This document shows positions 23,230 through 32,686 of a DNA stretch of 64,000 nt, piece after piece. The position numbers and the translations under genes are program-made. Source of the stretch: Rhizobium sp. Root1212 (GTDB lineage Bacteria > Pseudomonadota > Alphaproteobacteria > Rhizobiales > Rhizobiaceae). Within the stretch, counting starts at the first letter, position 1. Each line of letters opens with the position of its first letter. The notes under the pieces were generated by a model. That model saw nothing but the letters and a program-made list of their open reading frames with translations, was not told the origin of the DNA and ran no database searches. The stretch lies in the NCBI RefSeq assembly GCF_001424985.1, contig NZ_LMDA01000025.1, positions 124,001 through 188,000 of the forward strand, read 5' to 3'.

Positions 23230-25044
23230 TTGCGCGCTTTGGTTTTCGGCTTGTTTTCGCTCGCAGCTTCGGTTGCGGCAGGCCCCGCGGCGATGGCCGA
23301 ACCCCTGCATGGCATCGCCATGCACGGCCAGCCCGCCCTGCCCGCCGATTTCAAGCACTTCCCTTACGTGAACCCGGACGTGAAGAAGGGCGGCAAGATC
23401 GCCTATGGCGTGGTCGGCACCTTTGACAGCCTCAATCCTTTCATCCTGAAAAGCATGCGCACGACAGCGCGCGGCATGCTCGACCCGGAATACGGCAATC
23501 TCATCTATGATTCGCTCATGCAGCGATCGCGCGACGAGCCCTTCGCGCTCTATCCGCTGCTGGCGGAGACCGTCGAATGGGATGACGACCGCAGCTTCAT
23601 CCAGTTCAATCTCAACCCCAAGGCCAAGTGGGCTGACGGCCAGCCGGTGACGCCGGAAGACGTGATCTTCACCTTCGAGCTTTTCCGCGACAAAGGCCGC
23701 GTGCCCTTCAGCACCCGCATGGCCAAGGTGGCGAAGCTGGAAAAGGTCGGCGATCACAGTGTGCGCTTCACTTTCAACGATCAGGCCGACCGCGAGTTTC
23801 CGCTGTTGATCGCGATGACGCCGATCCTGCCTAAGCATGCGACCGATGTCGCGACCTTCGACCAGTCGACGCTGAAATTTCCGCTGGGCTCCGGCCCTTA
23901 TCAGGTCGCCGAGGTGAAGGCCGGCGAGCGCATCATCTACAAGCGCAATCCGGATTATTGGGGTAAGGACCAGCCCTCCAAGGTCGGCTTCGACAACTAC
24001 GACGAGATTTCCGTCGAATATTTCCTGCAGGACAATTCGCTGTTCGAGGCCTTCAAGAAGGGCGAGATCGACGTTTACCCCGAAGGCAGCCCGACCAAAT
24101 GGGCGCGCAGCTATGATTTCCCGGCCGTCAAATCCGGTACGGTCGTCAAGGACCAGTTCACGCCGAAGACGCCGTCGGGCATGCTCGGCTTCGTGTTCAA
24201 CACCCGCCGGCCGGTGTTTGCCGATGCCAAGCTGCGGCAGGGGCTTGCCATGGCCTTCGATTTCGAATGGGTGAACAAGAACCTGTTCGACAACGCCTAT
24301 ACCCGCACCCAGAGCTTCTGGCAGAATTCCAGTCTCTCCTACCTCGATACGCCGGCGGACGATCGCGAACTCGGGCTCCTTGGCGATATCAAAAACCGCA
24401 TCAATCCGAAGGTGCTGGACGGCACCTACCGCCTGCCCGTCACCGACGCCACCGGCCGCGATCGAAACGTGCTGCGCGAGGCCGTGACCCTGCTGCGCGA
24501 GGCCGGCTATACGATCAAGGACGGCAAAATGGTCGATGCCAAGGGAATGCCGCTTGCCTTCGAGGTCATGACCCAGAACGAAGGCCAGGAAAAGGTCGCG
24601 CTTGCCTATCAGCGCTTCCTCGCGGCGCTCGGCATCGGCGTCTCGGTCCGCACCGTCGATGATTCGCAGTATCAGCAACGCAGCCAGACCTTCGATTACG
24701 ACGTGATCGTCAAATCCTTCCCCTCCTCGCTCTCGCCGGGCATCGAACAGGTGAGCTATTGGGGATCGGTTTCGCGCGACCGGCAGGGCAGCTCCAACTT
24801 CGCCGGCGTCGCCGACAAGGATGTCGATACGCTGGTGAACGACATCCTGCAGGCCCGCACGGTGGAGGATTTCACCGCCGCCGTGCGCGCGCATGACCGG
24901 CTGCTGGTATCGAGCTTCTATCTGGTGCCGCTCTATCACATCTCGGCCCAGTGGGTGGCTCGCAACAAGCACATTGGCCGTCCCGAAACCGTGCCGCTCT
25001 ATGGCTATCAGCTGCCGGCGTGGTGGGACCAGAGCGCGCAGTAA
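23230..25044 (+). CDS. Family 5 extracellular peptide-binding protein (YejA-like), orphan
   Basis: A 604-aa exported binding protein: signal peptide about 1-23 (VFGLFSLAASVAAGPAAMA), then GIAMHGQPALPADFKHFPYVNPDVKKGG, typical of the YejA-type SBP_bac_5 group, with WADGQPVTPEDVIFTFEL and LGSGPYQVAEVKAGERI. The start is TTG at 23230: the run GGAGGTGACC directly upstream is an almost perfect ribosome site at the right distance and no ATG fits. No permease or ATPase genes are adjacent, so it must pair with a transporter elsewhere or have another role. Followed after 85 bases by the FrnE-like gene. Confidence 0.92.
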   Translation: MRALVFGLFSLAASVAAGPAAMAEPLHGIAMHGQPALPADFKHFPYVNPDVKKGGKIAYGVVGTFDSLNPFILKSMRTTARGMLDPEYGNLIYDSLMQRSRDEPFALYPLLAETVEWDDDRSFIQFNLNPKAKWADGQPVTPEDVIFTFELFRDKGRVPFSTRMAKVAKLEKVGDHSVRFTFNDQADREFPLLIAMTPILPKHATDVATFDQSTLKFPLGSGPYQVAEVKAGERIIYKRNPDYWGKDQPSKVGFDNYDEISVEYFLQDNSLFEAFKKGEIDVYPEGSPTKWARSYDFPAVKSGTVVKDQFTPKTPSGMLGFVFNTRRPVFADAKLRQGLAMAFDFEWVNKNLFDNAYTRTQSFWQNSSLSYLDTPADDRELGLLGDIKNRINPKVLDGTYRLPVTDATGRDRNVLREAVTLLREAGYTIKDGKMVDAKGMPLAFEVMTQNEGQEKVALAYQRFLAALGIGVSVRTVDDSQYQQRSQTFDYDVIVKSFPSSLSPGIEQVSYWGSVSRDRQGSSNFAGVADKDVDTLVNDILQARTVEDFTAAVRAHDRLLVSSFYLVPLYHISAQWVARNKHIGRPETVPLYGYQLPAWWDQSAQ

Positions 25045-25129
25045 CGGGCGGTATACTTCAGGTAACGCATTGAACGCGGTTGGCTGATCTCCTATGTCGC
25101 GTGGATACGCTGGATAAGGAACAAGCAGC

Positions 25130-25789
25130 ATGGAACAAATCGTCGTTGACGTCGTATCGGACGTCGTGTGCCCCTGGTGCTATCTCGGCAAGGCACGGCT
25201 GGACCGGGCGATCGCCGCGGTCTCGGGCGAAATGCTTGTCACCGTCAACTGGCGTCCCTACCAGCTCAATCCTGACCTGCCGCCGGAAGGCGTCGATCAC
25301 AAGGCGCATCTGGCCGCCAAGCTTGGCGGTGCGGCAGCCGTCTCGCAGGCACATGACCGCCTGACGGCTCTCGGCAAGGAAGATGGCATCGCCTTCGATT
25401 TCGCTGCGGTGAAGATCAGCCCGAACACGCTCGATGCCCATCGCCTGCTGCGCTGGGCGGCGGCCGAAGGCCGGCAGAACGAGGTCGTCTCCGCCCTCTT
25501 CCACGCCTATTTCGAAGATGGCCGCAATGTCGGCGACCGCGCGGTGCTACATGATATCGCTGCGAAAAATGGCCTCGATCCGGCCGTCATCGACGCGCTG
25601 TTCGCCTCCGATGCGGACAAGGACAGCGTCGGCGAGGAAATCGGCATGGCGCGCGACATGGGCGTCAGCGGCGTGCCCTGTTTCATCATCGACAGCCAGT
25701 ATGCCGTCATGGGCGCGCAGCCCGTTGACGTGCTCGCCAATGCTTTCCGCGAGATCGCGGCGATGAAGGACCCGAAGCAGGTCAATTGA
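25130..25789 (+). CDS. DsbA/FrnE-family oxidoreductase
   Basis: A 219-aa cytosolic (no signal peptide) thioredoxin-fold protein of the FrnE group. SDVVCPWCYLGKARLD holds the CPWC redox motif near residue 14-17; GVSGVPCFIIDSQYAVMGAQ contains the cis-proline and the conserved end of the domain. FrnE-type proteins act as disulphide oxidoreductases or isomerases, in some species under stress. AAGGAACAAGCAGC precedes the ATG. A mosaic palindrome separates it from mfd. Confidence 0.9.
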   Translation: MEQIVVDVVSDVVCPWCYLGKARLDRAIAAVSGEMLVTVNWRPYQLNPDLPPEGVDHKAHLAAKLGGAAAVSQAHDRLTALGKEDGIAFDFAAVKISPNTLDAHRLLRWAAAEGRQNEVVSALFHAYFEDGRNVGDRAVLHDIAAKNGLDPAVIDALFASDADKDSVGEEIGMARDMGVSGVPCFIIDSQYAVMGAQPVDVLANAFREIAAMKDPKQVN

Positions 25790-25827
25790 GCCGGCAGCTG
25801 GCGGTCAACGCCGCCTACCCTCAACGC

Positions 25828-25934
25828 CCTCCTTCGTAATGGTCGGGCTTGTCCCGACCATCTGCCGGCCTCTCCATTTTTGCGGAGAGGCTGGAAGATC
25901 CTCGGCACGAAGCCGAGGACTATGACGAAGGAGG
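25828..25934. repeat. 107-bp mosaic palindromic element (RIME-like)
   Basis: Bounded by outer inverted ends CCTCCTTCGT (25828-25837) and ACGAAGGAGG (25925-25934). Inside are three successive hairpins: one centred on GGTCGGGCTTGTCCCGACC, one with GCCTCTCC/GGAGAGGC around TTTTTGC, and one with TCCTCGGC/GCCGAGGA. This layout and length resemble the rhizobial intergenic mosaic elements. It fills the whole space between two converging genes and ends exactly where the mfd stop begins. Confidence 0.75.
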
Positions 25935-28900
25935 TCAGGTCTCCCTGGCCAGCGCAGCCAGTTGCGTCATCACGACTGCCGCGCCGGAAAGGCGCTTTTC
26001 CGGCGTCGGGAAGTCGCGCTGCAGGAACAGGCTTTGGTCGGGCCTGATCTTCGCCAGCGTGCCCTGCTTGCCGATATAGCCGACAAGCGCTGCCGGGTTC
26101 GGGAATTCCTTATTGCGGAACTGCACGACGACGCCCTTCGGGCCGGCATCCAGTTTTTCCACATTGGCGGTGCGGCAGAGCGACTTGATGTAGACGATCT
26201 TCAGAAGATGCTGCACTTCGAGCGGCAACGGCCCGAAGCGGTCGATCAGTTCCGCGCCGAAGGCATCGATTTCCTGGAGATCGGTGATCTCGCCAAGTCG
26301 GCGATAGAGGCCAAGCCGCAGATGCAAGTCAGGCACGTATTCGTCGGGGATCATGACCGGCGTGCCAACGGAAATCTGCGGCGACCAGCCGGTGTCGATG
26401 ATCTCTTCCTCGCCCTTCAACTCCGCCACCGCCTCCTCCAGCATCTGCTGGTAAAGCTCGAAACCGACTTCCTTGATATGGCCGGATTGCTCGTCGCCGA
26501 GCAGGTTGCCGGCGCCGCGGATGTCGAGATCGTGGCTGGCAAGCTGGAAGCCGGCACCGAGCGTATCGAGCGATTGCAGCACCTTGAGGCGGCGCTCCGC
26601 GGTCCCGGTCAGCTTCTTGTTGACCGGCAGCGTGAACAGCGCAAAGGCCCGCACCTTCGAACGACCGACGCGGCCGCGCAACTGGTAAAGCTGGGCCAGG
26701 CCGAACATATCGGCGCGGTGCACGATCAGCGTGTTGGCGGTCGGCACGTCGAGACCCGATTCGACGATCGTGGTCGAGAGCAGCACGTCGTAACGCCCTT
26801 CATAGAAGGCGTTCATGATGTCTTCGAGTTCCGTTGCCGGCATCTGGCCATGGGCGACGGCGACCTTGAGTTCCGGCACGCTCGATTGAAGGAATTCGTG
26901 GATTTCCGAGAGATCGCTGAGACGCGGGCAGACATAGAAACTCTGGCCGCCACGGTAATGCTCACGCATCAGCGTTTCGCGGATTACCAGCGCATCGAAG
27001 GGCGAGATGAAAGTGCGCACTGCCATGCGATCGACCGGCGGCGTGGTGATCAGCGACAGCTCGCGCACGCCCGTCAAGGCGAGCTGCAGCGTGCGCGGGA
27101 TCGGCGTTGCCGAAAGGGTCAACACGTGCACGTCGGACTTCAGCTCCTTCAGCCGCTCCTTGTGCTTAACGCCGAAATGCTGCTCCTCGTCGATGATCAA
27201 CAGGCCGAGATTGGCGAAGCTGATCGAGCTGCCGAGCAGCGCATGGGTACCGACGACGATATCGGTTTTGCCGTCGGCCACTTCCTTCTTGGTCAGCGCC
27301 AGTTCCTTGGAGCCGACGAGGCGCGAGGCCTGCGCCACCCGCACTGGAAGCCCGCGGAAACGCTCCGAGAAGGATTTGAAATGCTGGCGGGCGAGCAGCG
27401 TCGTCGGCACGACGACGGCGACCTGTACCCCGTTCATGGCGGCGATAAAGGCCGCCCGCAGCGCCACCTCCGTCTTGCCGAAGCCGACGTCGCCGCAGAC
27501 GAGGCGGTCCATCGGCCGCCCCGCGCCGAGATCGTCGCGGACGGCTTCGATCGAGGTCATCTGGTCTTCGGTCTCGTCATAGGGGAAGCGGGCGGCAAAT
27601 TCGTCGTACAGGCCTTCCGGCGTCGTCAGCACCGGTGCGCGGCGCGTCAGGCGCTCGGCGGCGATGCGGATGAGGCCACCGGCCATATCGAGCAGGCGCT
27701 TCTTGAGCTTGGCCTTGCGCGCCTGCCAGGCGACACCGCCGAGCTTATCGAGGATCGCGTCCGTGCCTTCCGAGCCATAGCGCGACAGCAGGTCGATGTT
27801 TTCGACTGGCAGGAACAGCTTGGCGTCATCCGCATAGACGAGTTCGAGACAGGCATGCGGCGCGCCGGCCGCCTCGATGGTGCGAAGGCCGACGAAGCGG
27901 CCGATGCCATGCTCGGCATGGACGACGATGCTGCCTTCGTCGAGACCCGCGACTTCGGCGATGAAATCGGCGCCCCGGCGGCGGCGCTTGGAACGGCGCA
28001 CCATGCGGTCGCCGAGAATGTCCTGCTCCCCGATGACGACGAGATTGCCCGTCTCAAAACCGCTTTCGAGGTTGAGAACGGTGGACGCCGCTTCGCCCTG
28101 CCTCAGACGAATGACATCGGCCATTTTGGCGACAGGCTGGATATTGCCGAGACCATGCTCGGACAGCACCTGTAGCAGGCGATCGAGCGAGCCTTCGGAC
28201 CAGGCAGAGATCAGCACCTTCGCGCCCTTGGAGCGGCGGTCGGCGATGTATTTCACCGCCTGATCGAAAACGTTGACCCGCTCGTTATCCGGGGTGGCCT
28301 CGGTGGCGTTCTTCGCCCAGCGCACGCCGAGCCGCGCGTCAATGGTGATGACCTGCCGGGCTTCGCCCTCATGCTCGACGAAGGGGGAAAGCCGCACGGC
28401 CTGCCGCGAGACGAGCGCCGCATTGAAGCTTTCGGCGTTGAGATAGAGCATTTCCGGGGGGATCGGCTTGTAGGGCGTTCCCTGCGAGATTGCGGTCTTG
28501 CTCGGCGTCGCCGATTCTTGCCGGGCCTCGTAATAATCGTGGATCAGCTTGCTGCGCTCGGCCGCCGCTTCGCGGGCAACATGGTCGGTGACGATGCGGA
28601 AGCCGTTGAGATAGTCGAAGACCGTTTCCAGCCCGTCATAGAACAGCGGCAGCCAATGCTCCATACCGGCGTAGCGCCGGCCTTCCGAAACGGCCTGATA
28701 GAGCGCGTCGTCGCGGGTTGCCGCGCCGAAGAGCGAGAGATAGCCGGTGCGGAAATGGCTGATCGTCTCCGGTGCCAGAGAGACCTCGCTCATCGGGTTC
28801 AGGTCGAGCGAGCGGGCCTGGCCCGTCGTGCGCTGGCTTGCTGGATCGAAGGAACGGATCGATTCCAGCGTATCGCCGAAGAAATCGAGGCGCACCGGCT

Positions 28901-29450
28901 GCTCGCTGCCGGGCACGAAGACATCGAGAATGCCGCCGCGCACGGCGAATTCGCCGACTTCGCGCACTGTCGGCACGCGGTCGAAACCGTTTCGCTCCAG
29001 CCGTGCGGCGATATCGTCCATACGCACGGTATTGCCGGGCCGGGCGGAGAAGCCGAGGCTGTCGATGACCGATTGCGGCGCCATCTTCTGCAGCGCGGCA
29101 TTGACGGTGATCAGCACGATGGCCGGATGCGGCTTTTTCGCATGGGCGACGAGGCCGCTCAGCGCGGTCAGGCGGCGGGCGGAGATATCGGCGCTCGGAG
29201 AAACGCGGTCGTAAGGCAGGCAATCCCAGCCCGGCAGGGTCAGGACGGGGATATCGGGTGCGGCGAAGCCGAGCATCTGCTCGAGATCGCCGATGCGCTG
29301 GCCATCGGACAGGATATAGGCGACCGGGCCGTTTTCCCGCACCATTTCGGCAAGCAGCAGCGGTTCGACGCCCGAGGGAACGGGACCGATGGTCAGCTCC
29401 CGCGTGGCGTTGGTGATTTTTCTGGGATCAAAACCTGCGACGATAGACAT
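25935..29450 (-). CDS. mfd: Transcription-repair coupling factor
   Basis: Removes RNA polymerase stalled at lesions and recruits UvrA. The 1171-aa length is standard. Order: UvrB-homology module (residues about 1-330), RNAP-interacting CarD-like domain (GSIVVHAEHGIGRFVGL, about 480-550), then the RecG-like translocase with Walker A GDVGFGKTEVALRAAF and DEEQHFG box, LSATPIPRTLQLAL and GRVGRSKVRAFA, and a C-terminal TRCF domain that masks UvrA binding. The ATG overlaps the sdhE stop (ATGA), so sdhE-mfd form an operon. Long frames on the other strand are shadows. Confidence 0.97.
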   Translation of the reverse strand: MSIVAGFDPRKITNATRELTIGPVPSGVEPLLLAEMVRENGPVAYILSDGQRIGDLEQMLGFAAPDIPVLTLPGWDCLPYDRVSPSADISARRLTALSGLVAHAKKPHPAIVLITVNAALQKMAPQSVIDSLGFSARPGNTVRMDDIAARLERNGFDRVPTVREVGEFAVRGGILDVFVPGSEQPVRLDFFGDTLESIRSFDPASQRTTGQARSLDLNPMSEVSLAPETISHFRTGYLSLFGAATRDDALYQAVSEGRRYAGMEHWLPLFYDGLETVFDYLNGFRIVTDHVAREAAAERSKLIHDYYEARQESATPSKTAISQGTPYKPIPPEMLYLNAESFNAALVSRQAVRLSPFVEHEGEARQVITIDARLGVRWAKNATEATPDNERVNVFDQAVKYIADRRSKGAKVLISAWSEGSLDRLLQVLSEHGLGNIQPVAKMADVIRLRQGEAASTVLNLESGFETGNLVVIGEQDILGDRMVRRSKRRRRGADFIAEVAGLDEGSIVVHAEHGIGRFVGLRTIEAAGAPHACLELVYADDAKLFLPVENIDLLSRYGSEGTDAILDKLGGVAWQARKAKLKKRLLDMAGGLIRIAAERLTRRAPVLTTPEGLYDEFAARFPYDETEDQMTSIEAVRDDLGAGRPMDRLVCGDVGFGKTEVALRAAFIAAMNGVQVAVVVPTTLLARQHFKSFSERFRGLPVRVAQASRLVGSKELALTKKEVADGKTDIVVGTHALLGSSISFANLGLLIIDEEQHFGVKHKERLKELKSDVHVLTLSATPIPRTLQLALTGVRELSLITTPPVDRMAVRTFISPFDALVIRETLMREHYRGGQSFYVCPRLSDLSEIHEFLQSSVPELKVAVAHGQMPATELEDIMNAFYEGRYDVLLSTTIVESGLDVPTANTLIVHRADMFGLAQLYQLRGRVGRSKVRAFALFTLPVNKKLTGTAERRLKVLQSLDTLGAGFQLASHDLDIRGAGNLLGDEQSGHIKEVGFELYQQMLEEAVAELKGEEEIIDTGWSPQISVGTPVMIPDEYVPDLHLRLGLYRRLGEITDLQEIDAFGAELIDRFGPLPLEVQHLLKIVYIKSLCRTANVEKLDAGPKGVVVQFRNKEFPNPAALVGYIGKQGTLAKIRPDQSLFLQRDFPTPEKRLSGAAVVMTQLAALARET

Positions 29451-29758
29451 CAGCCCTTCCTATCGGGATGGCTCTCTTCGAAATCCGGGCGGTAGGAGGC
29501 GATGCGCTCGAACAGGGGCGTGCGATATTGCTCGGGCACCGGCTTTTCGCCCGTAATCCATTTGACGAGGTCGTTGTCTTCCTCGGCCATGATCGTTTCC
29601 AGCTCGTCCAGCGCCTCATCGGGAAGTGCTGCGATCTCGGCTTCGGCAAACTGGCCGAAAACCAGATCCATCTCGCGGATGCCGCGGTGCCAGCAGCGAT
29701 AGAGAATGCGGCGGCGGCGCGGATCGAGATCGGCGCTGGTGCGCGAAATGCCAGTCAT
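29450..29758 (-). CDS. sdhE: Succinate dehydrogenase assembly factor SdhE
   Basis: A 102-aa protein that promotes covalent flavinylation of SdhA. The RGxxE motif is visible as WHRGIREMD, preceded by RRRRILYRC, and the C-terminal WITGEKPVPEQYRTPLFERI fits the family (DUF339). The ATG beginning MTGISRTSADLDPRRRR is used; a much longer upstream frame runs into recG and is discarded. First gene of the sdhE-mfd unit, divergent from recG. Confidence 0.93.
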   Translation of the reverse strand: MTGISRTSADLDPRRRRILYRCWHRGIREMDLVFGQFAEAEIAALPDEALDELETIMAEEDNDLVKWITGEKPVPEQYRTPLFERIASYRPDFEESHPDRKG

Positions 29759-29892
29759 GAGCCTTAAATCCTTCCTGCGGCGGGCATCCTTGAAGCGTGA
29801 AGCTGCGCCAGCGGTTCCGTCAGGCTCTATAAACACTGAAAAGCCGATTGTCAGCCTTGCCAAAGCCCGATTCCTCGTTTCAGTCTCCGGCC

Positions 29893-31998
29893 ATGCGACC
29901 TCTTCTGCTCGATCCCCTGTTTGCGCCGCTCGATACGCTTTCCGGCATTGGCCCGAAGGCCGGCGAACTTTATGCCCGCCTGCTCGGCCGCGAGAGCATC
30001 GAGGATTGCCGGGTCGTCGATCTCGTCTTCCATGCGCCCTACGGCCTGATCGACCGCCGCCAGCAGCCAGGGATCGCCAATGCGCCACAGGGCGCGATCG
30101 TCACGATCAAGGCGCGGGTCGATCGCCACCAGCCGCCGCCACCGGGGCGAAACAACAATCCCTACCGCGTATTCCTGCACGACGATACCGGCGAGCTGGC
30201 GCTGACCTTCTTCCGCGTCAAGGGAAACTGGCTGGAAAAGGCGTTGCCGGTCGACGAGACCGTCATCGTCAGCGGCAAGGTGGATTGGTTCAACGGCCGT
30301 CCATCGATGGTGCATCCGGATTACATGGTGCGCGAGGCCGAGGCCGGCAACCTGCCTTTGGTCGAGCCGGTCTACAGCCTCACCGCCGGCCTTTCCGCCC
30401 GGCTGCTGCGCAAGCAGATCGAAGCAGCGCTGCAGCGCGTGCCCGCCTTGCCGGAATGGCTTGACGATGCGCTGATGACGAAGCAGGGCTTTGCCTCGGC
30501 GCAGGAGGCTTTTCTCCAGCTCCACGAGCCGCGGGATGCGACCGATCTCGACCCGCAAGCGCCTGCTCGCCGGCGGCTTGCCTATGACGAATTCCTCGCC
30601 GGGCAGCTTTCGCTGGCTTTGGTGCGCCAGCGGCTGCGGAAAGTTGCAGGCACACCGGTTCACGCCACGGGGCGCCTCAGCCGTCCAGTGCTCGATGCCC
30701 TGCCCTTTTCGCTGACGGGCAGCCAGACGGCGGCTGTTGCCGATATCCTCGCCGACATGGCCGGAGACGAACGCATGCTTCGGTTGCTGCAGGGCGATGT
30801 CGGCTCGGGCAAGACGGCGGTGGCGTTGATGTCGATGCTGGCGGCAGTCGAATCGGGCGGCCAGGCGGTGCTGATGGCGCCGACGGAGATTCTTGCGCGT
30901 CAGCATTTCGCGACGTTATCGAAGATGGCGGCGCCTGCAGGCCTGACGATCGATGTCTTGACCGGCCGCACCAAGGGGCGCGAGCGGAGTGCCATCGAGG
31001 AGCGCATCGCCTCCGGCGAGACCGACATCGTCATCGGTACCCACGCGCTGTTTCAGGATAGCGTCAGCTACAAGAACCTGCTGTTGGCTGTGGTGGACGA
31101 GCAGCACCGCTTCGGCGTGCACCAACGCTTGCGGCTGACGGCCAAGGGGATTTCGCCGCATATGCTTGTCATGACGGCAACCCCCATTCCTCGAACGCTG
31201 GTGCTTGCCGCTTTCGGGGATATGGATGTCTCCAAGCTCACGGAAAAGCCCGCAGGCCGCAAGCCGATCCAGACGGTGACGATTCCCGGCGAGCGCACCG
31301 GCGATATCATCGACCGGCTCCGCTCGGCCATCGCCGAGGGCAAGAAGGCCTACTGGATCTGCCCACTGGTCGAGGAATCGGAAAATTCCGCTCTGATGTC
31401 GGTCGATGAGCGGTTCCAGATTCTGAAAAGCAGCCTCGGGCCGCATATCGGCCTTGTGCATGGACGCATGAACGGCGCGGAGAAAGATGCCGTCATGCTC
31501 GCCTTCAAAAATGGCGAGTTTCGGGTTCTGGTGGCGACGACGGTGGTCGAAGTCGGCGTCGATGTGCCGGATGCGACGATCATGGTCATCGAACATGCCG
31601 AACGCTTCGGGCTGGCGCAGCTGCACCAGTTGCGCGGCCGCGTCGGGCGCGGCGACGAGGCTTCGACCTGCATCCTGCTTTACAAGGGGCCGCTCAGCGA
31701 AAACGGCCGCGCCCGCCTTTCCATCCTGCGGGATACGGAGGACGGTTTCGTTATCGCGGAGGAAGACCTGAGACTGCGCGGTGAAGGCGAACTTTTGGGG
31801 ACGCGCCAGTCCGGCACGCCCGGTTTCCGTATCGCCAGCCTTGAAGCGCATGGCGACCTGCTGGAGATCGCGCGAAAGGACGCGGCCTATGTTCTGGAAA
31901 AGGACCCCGAATTGATGTCGGAACGGGGAGAGGCGTTGCGCACCCTGCTCTATCTCTATCGCCGCGACGAGGCGATCCGCTTCCTCAGGGCCGGTTGA
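29893..31998 (+). CDS. recG: ATP-dependent DNA helicase RecG
   Basis: Branch-migration helicase that regresses stalled forks and resolves recombination intermediates. 701 aa. An N-terminal wedge (OB) domain includes FLHDDTGELALTFF, followed by Walker A GDVGSGKTAVAL, the DEQHRFG box, MTATPIPRTLVLA and the QLRGRVGRG motif VI region. MRPLLLDPLFAPLDTLSGIG is the usual alphaproteobacterial N-terminus. Its last 14 bases overlap the convergent DUF502 gene. Confidence 0.97.
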   Translation: MRPLLLDPLFAPLDTLSGIGPKAGELYARLLGRESIEDCRVVDLVFHAPYGLIDRRQQPGIANAPQGAIVTIKARVDRHQPPPPGRNNNPYRVFLHDDTGELALTFFRVKGNWLEKALPVDETVIVSGKVDWFNGRPSMVHPDYMVREAEAGNLPLVEPVYSLTAGLSARLLRKQIEAALQRVPALPEWLDDALMTKQGFASAQEAFLQLHEPRDATDLDPQAPARRRLAYDEFLAGQLSLALVRQRLRKVAGTPVHATGRLSRPVLDALPFSLTGSQTAAVADILADMAGDERMLRLLQGDVGSGKTAVALMSMLAAVESGGQAVLMAPTEILARQHFATLSKMAAPAGLTIDVLTGRTKGRERSAIEERIASGETDIVIGTHALFQDSVSYKNLLLAVVDEQHRFGVHQRLRLTAKGISPHMLVMTATPIPRTLVLAAFGDMDVSKLTEKPAGRKPIQTVTIPGERTGDIIDRLRSAIAEGKKAYWICPLVEESENSALMSVDERFQILKSSLGPHIGLVHGRMNGAEKDAVMLAFKNGEFRVLVATTVVEVGVDVPDATIMVIEHAERFGLAQLHQLRGRVGRGDEASTCILLYKGPLSENGRARLSILRDTEDGFVIAEEDLRLRGEGELLGTRQSGTPGFRIASLEAHGDLLEIARKDAAYVLEKDPELMSERGEALRTLLYLYRRDEAIRFLRAG

Positions 31999-32686
31999 GG
32001 AAGCGGCGCGGCTTTGCTTCCGCCTGCGGCTGCAGCGCTGCCGGCAATTGTTCCGGCACGACGAGGCCGCCGGAAATCAGCATCTTCGCCGCATCCTCGG
32101 CGCTCATGTCGAGCAGCACGATCTTCTCCCGCGGCACGAAGATCAGGAAACCCGCGGTCGGAACCGGCGTCGGCGGCAGGAAGACCGCCACCATATCGAG
32201 GCCGCGGTCGCGGAATTTGACCGCAAGCTCGCCCCTGGCATCGGTTGCGACGAAGACCAGCGACCAGAGGCCGGGGCTCGGATATTCGATCAGCCCGGCC
32301 TTCTTGAAGGAGTTGGAGCGCTCTTCCAGCACCGTCTGGAAGAGCTGCTTCAGGCCCTTGTAGATGGTGCGGACGAGCGGTGTTCGCGCCAGCAGCGACT
32401 CGCCGAAATTGACGATGCTGCGGCCGATCAGGTTTGCTGCAAAAAAGCCGACCAGCGTGATCAGCACCAGCGCCGTCAACAGCCCGAAGCCGGGGACCCG
32501 AAAGGGCAGGAAATTATCGGGATTGTAGTCGAAGGGTAGATAGGGCTTGACCCAGCTGTCGGCCCACAAGATAGACGACCAGCTGATCCAGGCGGTGATC
32601 GCCAGCGGCGCGCAGATGATCAGGCCGGTCAGGAAATAATTCCGCAACCGGGTTGCCAGAAATCCGCGGGCCGGCTTGTCCGTCAT
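31985..32686 (-). CDS. DUF502 membrane protein
   Basis: A 233-aa protein with two N-terminal transmembrane helices (NYFLTGLIICAPLAITAWISW and FGLLTALVLITLVGFFAANLIG) and a conserved soluble domain (FVPTPPNPTSGF-like segment reads FLPPTPVPTAGFLIFVPREKI). DUF502 proteins are widespread and of unknown function. Start ATG overlaps the GNAT stop as ATGA; the tail overlaps the recG 3' end on the other strand by 14 bases. Confidence 0.9.
   Translation of the reverse strand: MTDKPARGFLATRLRNYFLTGLIICAPLAITAWISWSSILWADSWVKPYLPFDYNPDNFLPFRVPGFGLLTALVLITLVGFFAANLIGRSIVNFGESLLARTPLVRTIYKGLKQLFQTVLEERSNSFKKAGLIEYPSPGLWSLVFVATDARGELAVKFRDRGLDMVAVFLPPTPVPTAGFLIFVPREKIVLLDMSAEDAAKMLISGGLVVPEQLPAALQPQAEAKPRRFLNRP

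Noticed and set aside
22348-25131. A 927-codon minus-strand frame
   Set aside because: Only its last 209 codons, the IalB-type protein, carry a signal peptide and family motifs; the rest is the shadow of the YejA-like gene.
25962-28175. A 737-codon plus-strand frame opposite mfd
   Set aside because: Pure antisense of mfd, without a recognisable domain.
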